Shown here: one piece after another, positions 1 through 7,506 of the stretch
Layout of the letters: each line of letters starts with the position of its first letter
How positions within the stretch are numbered: position 1 is the stretch's first letter
Assembly: GCA_036263655.1 (NCBI GenBank)
Contig: DATAGP010000056.1
Coordinates: 7,632 to 71,631, forward strand
Origin: Schlegelella_A sp036263655
GTDB taxonomy: Bacteria > Pseudomonadota > Gammaproteobacteria > Burkholderiales > Burkholderiaceae_C
DNA length: 64,000 nucleotides
Direction of reading: 5' to 3'
Position numbers and translations under genes: made by a program
Notes under the pieces: model-generated
Told to the model about the DNA's origin: nothing
What the model saw: the letters and a program-made list of their open reading frames with translations, nothing else
Databases searched by the model: none

Positions 1-168
1 GGCGATCTCGATGAGGCCGACCAGGACCCAGCCGGTGCCGACGAAGGCGTCCTCCAGCAGGTTCGCGAAGCCCAGGTCATAAGCGAGCGGCTGCACCAGC
101 GACTCGAAGAGCGCCTGCTGGGCCGCGCCGAAGGCGTTCGTCAGGGGACGCAGGACGAGGTCGAGCAT
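1..168 (-). CDS. Partial membrane protein, probably sterol desaturase family (N-terminus only)
   Basis: The first 56 codons of a leftward gene run off the window edge. The start is ATG at 168. The visible part has alternating amphipathic and hydrophobic segments and ends in a membrane helix around residues 44-56 (TGWVLVGLIEIA). The N-terminal pattern, with a glutamine pair, an aromatic pair and LLEDAF followed by TGW, resembles the start of sterol-desaturase family proteins of Burkholderiales. The histidine clusters that define that family lie beyond the window, so this is inference from a short stretch. The next gene upstream ends 17 bases before this start and may be cotranscribed. Confidence 0.45.
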   Translation of the reverse strand, partial: MLDLVLRPLTNAFGAAQQALFESLVQPLAYDLGFANLLEDAFVGTGWVLVGLIEIA

Positions 169-185
169 GCGCGTCTGTCGTCGAT

Positions 186-977
186 TCAGCGCGAGGACGC
201 GCGGTAGGCGGGATTTTCGCGCAAGGTGGCGAAGCAGAAGCCGCGTTGCTTGAGTCCGGCGACAAGCGGCTCGAGCACCGCGGGTGCCCACGGCTCCTTG
301 CGCGACCAGATGCCCAGGTGGGCGAGGAGCACGTCGCCGCTGCGGATGCCGCGCAGCGCCCGCTCGAGCAGAAGCGCGTTGGGATAGCGGTCGCTCGGGA
401 GCTCGTCGCCGAGGAAGCCGGACGGGCTCCAGCCGGCGTGGGCCCAGCCGCAGGCCTTGGCGGCGCGGAGCAGCGCCGGCGAGGTCTTGCCGCCGGGGGC
501 GCGAAAGATGGGCAGCATGCGCTCGCCGGTCATCGCGGCCAGGCGGGCCGCGGGCTTCGCGATCTCGGCGCAGTACTCGGCGGGGGTCCAGTGCCGCGCC
601 TTGCCGGCTTCCGGGCCGGCGCTCGGCCGCATGCGGAAGCCGCCGCCCTCGTCGGCGAGCCAATAGACGTGGCTCCAGGTGTGCGACGCGAACGCATGCC
701 CTTCCGCCGCCCGCGCCTTCCACCACGGCGCCCACTCGTCGTCGAGGCTGCTGCCGCCGTCGAGCGTGCGCTCGTCGGCCAGGAAGAAGGTCGCCTTCAC
801 CTCGTGGCGGGCGAGCACCTCCGCGACCAGCGGAGCGACGCCCATGTGCCCGGTGTCGAAGGTCAGGTAGAGCGGCTTGTCCTTCGCGCCGTCGCCGCAG
901 CCTGCCGCAGCAGCGACGCAGAAGCAGGCGAGGAGCGCAACGAGGGGAGCGGCGGCGACCCTAGCGGCGCGGCGCAT
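186..977 (-). CDS. Polysaccharide deacetylase family lipoprotein
   Basis: This 263-residue protein carries a NodB-type carbohydrate esterase domain. A hydrophobic N-terminus ends in AAAAGC, so Cys27 is a plausible lipidation site and the protein would be envelope-anchored. The first NodB motif reads LTFDTGHMG, with Thr where the metal-binding second Asp normally sits. The His motif SHTWSH (about residues 99-104) is present, and FRAPGG follows downstream. A changed TFDxG motif also occurs in PdaA-like enzymes, so activity is possible but the metal site is not canonical. The start ATG at 977 lies 17 bases inside the end of the upstream beta-propeller gene, which indicates translational coupling. 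The substrate is unknown. Confidence 0.8.
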   Translation of the reverse strand: MRRAARVAAAPLVALLACFCVAAAAGCGDGAKDKPLYLTFDTGHMGVAPLVAEVLARHEVKATFFLADERTLDGGSSLDDEWAPWWKARAAEGHAFASHTWSHVYWLADEGGGFRMRPSAGPEAGKARHWTPAEYCAEIAKPAARLAAMTGERMLPIFRAPGGKTSPALLRAAKACGWAHAGWSPSGFLGDELPSDRYPNALLLERALRGIRSGDVLLAHLGIWSRKEPWAPAVLEPLVAGLKQRGFCFATLRENPAYRASSR

Positions 978-2034
978 GGTCGAGCGTCCAGACGCCGTGC
1001 GGCGAGCGGCCGACCGCGACCTGGCGAACGACGGCCTTCTTCTCGGTGTCGATGACCGTCAGCTTGCGCGACCAGCGCGAGGTCGTGAGCAGGGTCTTGC
1101 CGTCGGCGAGCAGGTCCATGCAGTCGGGGCCGCCCGGCGCCGGATAGCTCTCGACGACCTCGAGCGAGGCGAGATCGATCAGGCTGATGGTGTTGGCGAC
1201 GCGGTTGCTGACCAGCACGCGGCGGCCATCGCCGCGGGCCCGGAAGGCGTGCGCACCGGCGGCGGTGCGGATCCGCTTCAGCAGGCGCGGCGCGGCGCCG
1301 CTCACGTCGTATGCCTCGACGAATTCGTCGCCGGTCAGCGCCACCAGCAAGGTGCGGTCGTCGCCGGAGAGGAACAGGTCCGCCGGCATCTTGCCCACTG
1401 CGATCTTCCAGCGCGGCGCCTGGCTGGCGAGGTCGATGGCGATCAGCTCGTTGCTGTCCTGCAGCGACGCGTAGACGGTCGTGCTGCGGCTGTCGATCAT
1501 CAGGTGGCTGGGTGTCTTGGAGGCCGCAACACGGGCCGCGAGCTTCAGCGGCTGCGCCGCGTCGGCCGGCAACCAGCGATAGACGTCGATGCGGTCGAGG
1601 CGGTTCGAGGCGGTGACGAACCAGCGCATGTCGGGCGAGAAGCGGAGGTGGTACGGATCGGCGATGCCGCTGATCGTGCGCTGCACCTCGCCGCTGACCG
1701 GGTCGATCAGGGTCAGCGAATCGGCCTGCGCGTTGGCCACCATCAGCGACTTGTCGTCGGGCGTCAGGTACAGGTGATGCGGCTCCTTGCCGGTGGGAAC
1801 CCGGCGCAGCTCGGTGAAGGTGCGCGGGTCGATGACGCTGATCGAGGCATCGAGCGAATTGAGGACGAAGATGGGGCGGGCCTTGGCCGGCGCAGCGGCC
1901 AAGGCGGGCGCGGCGGGCGGAGCGGACGAAGCGACCGCCTGCGCTGAAGCGGGCGCCGGTGCCATCGGCACCACGAGCAGCAGCGTCGTCAGGACGGATG
2001 CAAGGCAGGACGATCGAAAGCGCACGGGGGACAC
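961..2034 (-). CDS. Secreted YVTN-type beta-propeller protein
   Basis: A signal peptide (SSCLASVLTTLLLVVP, ending near ASAQA) is followed by about 300 residues of YVTN/cytochrome-D1-like propeller repeats, each with patterns such as VLNSLDASISVIDPRT and NRVANTISLIDL. No heme motif (CxxCH) is seen, so this is a binding or structural propeller and not an enzyme I can name. Starts at GTG 2034 or GTG 2025 put the signal peptide at the N-terminus. The frame is open further upstream to 2211, but that would bury the signal sequence behind about 60 residues. Its 3' end overlaps the deacetylase start, so the two probably form an envelope-related operon. Confidence 0.75.
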   Translation of the reverse strand: MSPVRFRSSCLASVLTTLLLVVPMAPAPASAQAVASSAPPAAPALAAAPAKARPIFVLNSLDASISVIDPRTFTELRRVPTGKEPHHLYLTPDDKSLMVANAQADSLTLIDPVSGEVQRTISGIADPYHLRFSPDMRWFVTASNRLDRIDVYRWLPADAAQPLKLAARVAASKTPSHLMIDSRSTTVYASLQDSNELIAIDLASQAPRWKIAVGKMPADLFLSGDDRTLLVALTGDEFVEAYDVSGAAPRLLKRIRTAAGAHAFRARGDGRRVLVSNRVANTISLIDLASLEVVESYPAPGGPDCMDLLADGKTLLTTSRWSRKLTVIDTEKKAVVRQVAVGRSPHGVWTLDHAPRR

Positions 2035-2229
2035 GGGCTCGGGGCCGCTGAAGGAGGGCGGCAAGTGTACGGTCGGCGCCGCGCCGCATACGCGAACGGC
2101 TGCCGGCTGCAAGGGCTTGCGGTCGCCTTGCGCGGCACGCGGCGCGGGCGGGTGCCAACTCGTAACGCTTTGGCAGCGGCATGTGCTTCCCGGCTTGGAG
2201 AAGCCACCCACCGCGTCCGGGCCGCTGCC

Positions 2230-2242
2230 TAGAATTTAGGCA
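2230..2242 (+). promoter_or_regulatory. Predicted -10 element placing transcription start at the ATG of the GGDEF gene
   Basis: TAGAAT at 2230-2235 is followed by six bases and then the ATG at 2242. No Shine-Dalgarno sequence lies between them. This spacing predicts a leaderless transcript. No convincing -35 box is visible. Confidence 0.4.
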
Positions 2243-3504
2243 TGTCCCTGCACTCACCCAGTCTGCTGCTGGCCGTCGCCGTGACGCTGTTCGTGGCCAG
2301 CGCGGCCTCGGCCGGCATCAGCCTGCGCCAGCGGGCGCGCCGCGGTGCCTGGTGGTGGATCGCGGCCAACACCCTCCTCGTCGTCTCGCTCGGGCTGCAA
2401 GCCAGCGCGGCCGACTTCCCGTTCGCCGCGCCGCTGGCGCTCATCTGTGCCCTGCAGTGGCCGATCGTCACCCTGGCCGGCGTGCGTCACTTCTTCTCGC
2501 GCGGCCCGGCCCTCGTGCCGCCCTGGGCCGACTGGCTCGCCCTGGGGCTGGCCGGCCTGGCGTCGGTCGGCGCCTGGTTCGCGCCGGTCACCCTGGTGAC
2601 CGCCGAGCACGCCTTCGCGGCGAGCGCACTCGTTCTCACCCTCTATGCCGCCGCCGCGGTGTCGCGACTCGAGGATTTCGGGCGCACCTCGACGCTCAAG
2701 ACCCTGCTCGTCGCCCTGGTCGCTGCCGCGCTCGCGCAGGCGATGTGGTTCTCGCTGTCGACGACCCTGCTCGAGCCGCCGGCCGGCCCGGACGCACCCG
2801 TCATGGGCGCCCTGATGGCGCTGGCCGCGCTCGCGCTGCTCCTGACCCAGCTCTGCCTGGCCATGAACCACGAGCGCCACATCGCCCACCTGCGTGCCTC
2901 GCAGCGCAAGCTTCGCCACCTGGTCGACGTGGACGCGCTCACGCGGCTGCCGAATCGGCGCCACTTCCACGAGCTCGCCGAGGCGGCCGTCCAGGCGGCG
3001 CCGGAGCTGGCGACGGTCCTGGTCTTCGACGTCGACCGCCTGAAGCGCATCAACGAGCTGCTGGGCCATGCCACGGGCGACGAGGCGCTGCGCCAGATTG
3101 GCACCGCCCTGCGCGAGACGCTGCGCCGCCGCGACGTCGCCGGTCGCCTCGGCGGCGACGAGTTCGCGGTCGTCCTGCCGCGCACGCGGGAGGGCGACGC
3201 GGCCAGCGTCGTGCAGCGCCTGAACGCCCGGATCAACGATCGACAGGTCGCGCCGCGGATCGCCAAGGTGCTGCTGAACGTGGGCACGACGCAGATGCTT
3301 GCCGGCGAGACCCTCGCCGATGCCTTGCGCCGGGCCGAAGCCGCCCTCGAGCTGGCCCGCGACGCGGCGCGGCTCAGCGCGGCGCAGGCCGCCGAGACGC
3401 TCGCTGCGCTGCAGCTGCCCGATCCGAAGGTGCCCGCCACGACCACGGCGGCGACGCTGAACGCGATTCCGGTCGGCGACGTCGTCCTCAGCGGCGCCCG
3501 CTGA
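2242..3504 (+). CDS. Membrane-anchored diguanylate cyclase (GGDEF)
   Basis: This 420-residue inner-membrane protein should make cyclic di-GMP from two GTP. Residues 1-205 contain about six or seven hydrophobic helices that act as a membrane sensor of unknown ligand. The GGDEF domain spans about 225-380 with an intact GGDEF signature at 304-308 and the metal/nucleotide motif DVDRLKRIN at 263-271. An RxxD product-inhibition site (R295, D298) sits exactly five residues before GGDEF, so feedback control is likely. There is no EAL domain. A low-complexity Ala/Thr tail follows. The 3' end overlaps the convergent HAD phosphatase gene by 17 bases. The promoter appears to be immediately upstream of the ATG. 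Confidence 0.93.
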   Translation: MSLHSPSLLLAVAVTLFVASAASAGISLRQRARRGAWWWIAANTLLVVSLGLQASAADFPFAAPLALICALQWPIVTLAGVRHFFSRGPALVPPWADWLALGLAGLASVGAWFAPVTLVTAEHAFAASALVLTLYAAAAVSRLEDFGRTSTLKTLLVALVAAALAQAMWFSLSTTLLEPPAGPDAPVMGALMALAALALLLTQLCLAMNHERHIAHLRASQRKLRHLVDVDALTRLPNRRHFHELAEAAVQAAPELATVLVFDVDRLKRINELLGHATGDEALRQIGTALRETLRRRDVAGRLGGDEFAVVLPRTREGDAASVVQRLNARINDRQVAPRIAKVLLNVGTTQMLAGETLADALRRAEAALELARDAARLSAAQAAETLAALQLPDPKVPATTTAATLNAIPVGDVVLSGAR

Positions 3505-4189
3505 GCGGCGCGTCGAAGCGCGCCAGGCGCACGACCGGCCAGCCCTCGCCCTGGGCGAGGAGCGCCAGGCGCTCGTCCGGATCCACGGCGACCGGCCGGC
3601 CCACGGCGCGGAGCAGATCGGCGTCGTTGATCGAGTCGCTGTAGAAGAACGCTTCGGGGAGCACGTCGCCGATCGCCTCGCCGCGCTCCCGCAGCCAGGC
3701 TTGCAGGCGCCGGACCTTGCCCTCGCGCATGTTGAGCACGCCGGTGTTGCGTCCGGTGAAGACGCCGCCCTCGACCTCGAGCTCGGTGGCGATCAGGTGA
3801 TCCATCCCGAGCACGGCCGCGACGGGCTCGGCCAGGAAGCGGTTCGTCGCCGTGGTCAGCACCAGCGTGTCGCCGCGCTCCCGATGCTTGGCGACCAGCG
3901 CGCGCGCCTGCGCGCCCAGGCGCGGCTCGATCCAGCCCGAGACGAAGCGGCCGCGCAGCGGCGCCCAGGCGTCGGCGCTGCGGCCGGCGAGCGTCGAGGC
4001 GTAGAAGGCGCAGAACTCCGCGGCGCTGATCGCCCCGCTGGCGTAGCGCGCGGCGATGTCCGCGTTGAGATCGGCGAAGGCGTCCCGATCGAGGACGCCG
4101 GCGTCGATCAGGAACTCGCACCACAGCTCGTCGGTGTCGCCCGACAGCAGCGTGCCGTCGAGGTCGAACAGCGCCAGGGGGGCGCTCAC
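3488..4189 (-). CDS. HAD-IB family phosphatase (last gene of phosphonate operon)
   Basis: This 233-residue cytosolic HAD hydrolase is of subfamily IB (phosphoserine-phosphatase-like). Motif I is FDLDGT with nucleophile D9 and acid D11. Motif II is in TTATN, the motif III lysine is in REGKVRR, and motif IV is YSDSINDADLL. The GTG start at 4189 overlaps the TGA of the aldehyde dehydrogenase gene (GTGA), so it belongs to the AEP operon by translational coupling. It is not PhnX: PhnX has a different N-terminal motif and a cap lysine. HAD-IB enzymes include phosphoserine phosphatase and the distantly related PHOSPHO1, so phosphoethanolamine is a reasonable candidate substrate here. That assignment is inference. 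Confidence 0.85.
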   Translation of the reverse strand: MSAPLALFDLDGTLLSGDTDELWCEFLIDAGVLDRDAFADLNADIAARYASGAISAAEFCAFYASTLAGRSADAWAPLRGRFVSGWIEPRLGAQARALVAKHRERGDTLVLTTATNRFLAEPVAAVLGMDHLIATELEVEGGVFTGRNTGVLNMREGKVRRLQAWLRERGEAIGDVLPEAFFYSDSINDADLLRAVGRPVAVDPDERLALLAQGEGWPVVRLARFDAPLSGRR

Positions 4190-5562
4190 GGCGAGCGCAG
4201 GTGCCAGGCACGCGGCCGGGTGAAGGCCTGGATGCCGTAGGTCGACAGGGTGACGCCGACGCCGGAGTCGCCGTGACCCGACCAGGGCAGGCGCGGGCTG
4301 ACGCGGTCGCAGCAGTTCCAGTAGACGCTGCCCGCGTTCACGCGGCCGAGCAGCCTCGCCGCCCGGGCCTGGTCGCGCGTGTACATGCCGGCCGTGAGCC
4401 CGTAGCGGGTGTCGTTCATCAGGGCCAGCGCTTCCTCGTCGCCGCCCACCTTCTGGATGCCGATGACCGGGCCGAAGCTCTCGTCGCGCATCAGCGCCAT
4501 CGAGTGGTCGACGTTCGTGAGCACGGTCGGCTCGAACCAGTGCCCCGCCCGATCGATGCGCCTGCCGCCGGTGCGCAAGGTCGCGCCGCGCTCGACGGCG
4601 TCGGCCACCTGCGACTCGAGCACCGCGATCTGCGCCGGCCGCGTGAGCGGTCCGATGTAGGTGCCGGGCTCGGCCGGATCGCCGATGCGAAAGCCCTTGA
4701 CCGTGGCGACGAAATGCTCGACGAAGGCGTCGTGGATGCGCTCGTGCACGTAGATGCGCTCGACCGAGCAGCAGCTCTGGCCGGTGTTGTACATGGCGCC
4801 GTCGGCGAGCGACTCGGCCGCCGCCTTGGGATCGGCGTCGTCGGCGACGTAGGTCGGGTCCTTGCCGCCGAGCTCGAGCTGCAGGCGGACCATGCGCGGG
4901 CCCATCGCCGCGGCGATCCTGGCGCCGGTCGCCGCCGAGCCGGTGAAGAAGACGCCGTCGACGCGCTGCTCGAGGAGCGCCGCGCCCACGTCGCCGGCGC
5001 CGATCAGCACCGCGAACACCGCCTCGGGAACGCCGGCGCCGTGCAGCAGGCGGGCGATGTGCAGCCCGGTCAGTGCCGCGAATTCCGACGGCTTGTAGAG
5101 CACCGCATTGCCGGTGAGCAGCGCCGGCACGAAGACGTTGCCGCCGACGAAGTAGGGGTAGTTCCAGGCCGAGATGTTGGCGACCACGCCGAGCGGATCG
5201 TGCTCGATGCGCTCGGTCATGCCGCCCTCGGCGAGAACGGTCTCGGCCGCCGTCGCCGATTCGACCCGGTCGAGGAAGAAGTCGATGCGGCCCAGGAAGC
5301 CGTTCAGCTCGTTGCGCGACTGCGCCAGCGGCTTGCCGACCTCGCGCGTGAGCGTCGCCGCCAGCGTCTCTGTCTCGCTCGCCACCGCGGCGCGGAATCG
5401 GGCGATCGCCGCCCGGCGCTCGGCGAGCGGGCGTGCCGCCCAGGCCGGCTGCGCCGACCGCGCCTGGCTCGCCTTCCTCGCGACGCTGCCGGCGTCGTCG
5501 GCGGGGATCTCGCCGATGGCGGTGCCGTCGGCCGGGTTGGTCAGCTGGAGGGTGGTGGTCAT
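4186..5562 (-). CDS. NAD(P)-dependent aldehyde dehydrogenase; candidate PhnY or gamma-glutamyl-aminoacetaldehyde dehydrogenase
   Basis: This 458-residue ALDH-superfamily enzyme has the conserved oxyanion Asn134 (SAWNYP), the general base Glu230 in ELGGKDP and nucleophile Cys264 in GQSCCSVERI. It should oxidise an aldehyde to an acid in the cytosol. Two roles fit the operon. One is phosphonoacetaldehyde to phosphonoacetate, feeding PhnA. The other is gamma-glutamyl-aminoacetaldehyde to gamma-glutamylglycine in a glutamylated-ethanolamine route. It is the only ALDH in the window, so it may have to serve the PhnW-PhnA pathway. Start ATG 5562 overlaps the stop of the amidotransferase gene (ATGA), and its own stop overlaps the HAD gene. 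At 458 residues it is a little shorter than typical ALDHs of about 480-500. Confidence 0.88.
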   Translation of the reverse strand: MTTTLQLTNPADGTAIGEIPADDAGSVARKASQARSAQPAWAARPLAERRAAIARFRAAVASETETLAATLTREVGKPLAQSRNELNGFLGRIDFFLDRVESATAAETVLAEGGMTERIEHDPLGVVANISAWNYPYFVGGNVFVPALLTGNAVLYKPSEFAALTGLHIARLLHGAGVPEAVFAVLIGAGDVGAALLEQRVDGVFFTGSAATGARIAAAMGPRMVRLQLELGGKDPTYVADDADPKAAAESLADGAMYNTGQSCCSVERIYVHERIHDAFVEHFVATVKGFRIGDPAEPGTYIGPLTRPAQIAVLESQVADAVERGATLRTGGRRIDRAGHWFEPTVLTNVDHSMALMRDESFGPVIGIQKVGGDEEALALMNDTRYGLTAGMYTRDQARAARLLGRVNAGSVYWNCCDRVSPRLPWSGHGDSGVGVTLSTYGIQAFTRPRAWHLRSP

Positions 5563-6341
5563 GGCGTGCGCGCGGCGCCGGCCGCTTGCAGGAAGTCGTC
5601 GAGGAGCGGCCGGTCGTCGAGCGTGCCTTCGCCGCGCCGGTGGAATTCGGGGTGCCACTGCACGGCCGCCATGTACTGAGGGCCGGGCCGGCGGATCGCC
5701 TCGATCATGCCGTCGAGCGGACAACGCGCCTCGACGACGAAGCCGGGCGCGAGGTCCTTGATGCCCTGGTGGTGGACGCTGTTGACCGTCGCCGACGGCA
5801 GGCCCGAGAAGACCTCGGCGAGACGCGTTCCGGGAAAGAACTCGACCTCGTGCACGTTGCGGTCGTAGAGACCGGCGTCGCGGTGGCGCACCTCGCCCGG
5901 CCGCTGCGTGTCGATGTCCTGCAGCAGCGTGCCGCCGAAGGCGACGTTCATGAGCTGCAGGCCGCGGCAGACGCCGAGCACCGGCTTGCGGCGCGCCGCG
6001 AAGGCGTGCAGCAGCGCCTTCTCGTACTCGTCCCGGACGCGATCGCCGCGCCACCGCTCGTCGAGCGGCTCTTCGCCGTAGCTGCCGGGCCAGACGTCCG
6101 AACCGCCCTCGAGGACGAGCGCGTCGAGCCAGCCGGCGTAGTCGTCCAGCGCCACGTCGCCCTTCTGCGTGTCGCCGGCCGGGCTGGGGATCATGACGGC
6201 GATGGCGCCGGTCGACATCACCCAGTGGGCGATCGACTGCTCGACGTACTGCAGGGTCTTGCCGGTGAAGATCGGCCGCTTCGGATCGGCGTGGAAGAAG
6301 CAGGCGGAGATGCCGACCTTGACGCGCTCGGTCGAGCTCAC
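5559..6341 (-). CDS. Class I glutamine amidotransferase-like gamma-glutamyl hydrolase (PuuD-like)
   Basis: This 260-residue peptidase C26 protein has nucleophile Cys125 in GVCRGLQLMN and the His230/Glu232 pair in QWHPEF. The family includes PuuD, which splits gamma-glutamyl-GABA to glutamate and GABA. In this operon it would release glutamate from a gamma-glutamyl product after oxidation. GTG 6341 overlaps the TGA of the alcohol dehydrogenase gene (GTGA), and its stop overlaps the ATG of the aldehyde dehydrogenase gene, giving a tight translational chain. The substrate is inferred from context only. A glutamine amidotransferase partner role is unlikely because no synthase subunit adjoins it. 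Confidence 0.87.
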   Translation of the reverse strand: MSSTERVKVGISACFFHADPKRPIFTGKTLQYVEQSIAHWVMSTGAIAVMIPSPAGDTQKGDVALDDYAGWLDALVLEGGSDVWPGSYGEEPLDERWRGDRVRDEYEKALLHAFAARRKPVLGVCRGLQLMNVAFGGTLLQDIDTQRPGEVRHRDAGLYDRNVHEVEFFPGTRLAEVFSGLPSATVNSVHHQGIKDLAPGFVVEARCPLDGMIEAIRRPGPQYMAAVQWHPEFHRRGEGTLDDRPLLDDFLQAAGAARTP

Positions 6342-7474
6342 ATCGCCTCCTCGAACAGCCTCTCGAAGTCGGCCGCCGTCACTGGCCGGGGGTTGGTCTG
6401 GTGGCAGATGTCGGCGACGGCGATCTCGACCAGGCGCGGGATCGACTCGCGCTTCACGCCCGCGGCGGCGAGCGTCGGGGCGATGCCGATCGTCTGCTTC
6501 AGCTGGCGCAGCCACTCCAGGAACCCGGCCGCGCCGCCGCCGACGCCGACCGCATGCGCCAGCTCCTCGAACTTGCGCGGCGCCGACGGCACGTTCCAGG
6601 CGAGCACGGTGTCGATCATCAGGGCGTTGGCGAGGCCGTGGTGCAGGTCGCAGACGGTGCCGAGCGCATGCGCGCACGAGTGCACCGCGCCGAGGTCCTT
6701 CTGGAACGCGATGGCGCCCATCATCGAGCTCATCATCATGTCGGCCCGGGCCGAGATGTTGCCGGGCTCGCGCACCGCCGTGACGAGCGCCCGCGAGGCG
6801 ATGCGCGTGCCCTCGAGGGCGATCCCGTCGCAGAGCGGGTGGTAGGCCGGCGACAGGTAGCTCTCGACGTTGTGCGTCAGCGCATCCATGCCGGTGGCGG
6901 CCGTCACCGCGGCCGGCAGCCCGACCGTCAACAAGGGGTCGGCGAAGACCACGCGGGCGAGGATCCTCGCCGAGAAGACGACCCGCTTGACGCGCGTGTC
7001 CTCCTCGCTGATGACGGCGCTGCGGCCGACCTCGCTGCCGGTGCCCGAGGTCGTCGGCAGGGCGACGAAGTACGGCACCTCGCCGATCGGCCGCACCTGC
7101 GGGTGGTCCCAGACGTACTCCATGACGTCGCCGGGGTGCGTCCCCAGCACGCCGACGACCTTGGCGACGTCGAGCGCGGCGCCGCCGCCGATGCCCACGA
7201 CGGCGTCGGCACCGTGCGCCCTGTAGGCGTCGGCACCGGCCATTACCTGCGACGACGTCGGGTTGCCCCAGACGCCGCCGAACACCGCCGGCTCGAGCCC
7301 GGCCGCGGCCAGGTCGGCCTTCAGCTCGGCGAGCAGGGGCAAGGCGGCGAGGCCCTTGTCGGTGACGACGAGCGGCCGCTTCAATCCGGCCTCGCGCAGA
7401 TGCGGGCCGATCAGCTTGCGGGCGCCCGGGCCGAAGTGGATGGTGGTCGGGAAGGCGAAGCGGGTGATGGTCAT
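6338..7474 (-). CDS. Iron-type (group III) alcohol dehydrogenase
   Basis: This 378-residue Fe-ADH family protein has a GGG dinucleotide motif at 96-98 with Asp102, and the predicted metal ligands Asp197, His201, His265 and His279 match the spacing of FucO-type enzymes. It should interconvert a primary alcohol and an aldehyde with NAD(P). In the ethanolamine gamma-glutamylation route known from Streptomyces GlnA4, an alcohol dehydrogenase oxidises gamma-glutamylethanolamide. Its position between a GS-like ligase and an aldehyde dehydrogenase fits that step. A phosphonoacetaldehyde reductase role, as in phosphonate biosynthesis, is an alternative but would oppose catabolism. The ATG at 7474 has only a weak ribosome-binding site. 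The gene follows the binding-protein gene after 32 bases. Confidence 0.88.
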   Translation of the reverse strand: MTITRFAFPTTIHFGPGARKLIGPHLREAGLKRPLVVTDKGLAALPLLAELKADLAAAGLEPAVFGGVWGNPTSSQVMAGADAYRAHGADAVVGIGGGAALDVAKVVGVLGTHPGDVMEYVWDHPQVRPIGEVPYFVALPTTSGTGSEVGRSAVISEEDTRVKRVVFSARILARVVFADPLLTVGLPAAVTAATGMDALTHNVESYLSPAYHPLCDGIALEGTRIASRALVTAVREPGNISARADMMMSSMMGAIAFQKDLGAVHSCAHALGTVCDLHHGLANALMIDTVLAWNVPSAPRKFEELAHAVGVGGGAAGFLEWLRQLKQTIGIAPTLAAAGVKRESIPRLVEIAVADICHQTNPRPVTAADFERLFEEAM

Positions 7475-7506
7475 GGTCTCGGCAACGCTCCAGGGGTGAC
7501 TCGGAC

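Noticed and set aside
3488..4189. HAD gene as phosphonatase PhnX
   Set aside because: Its motif I is FDLDGT with a serine-phosphatase-type layout. The PhnX N-terminal motif and Schiff-base lysine cap are not seen.
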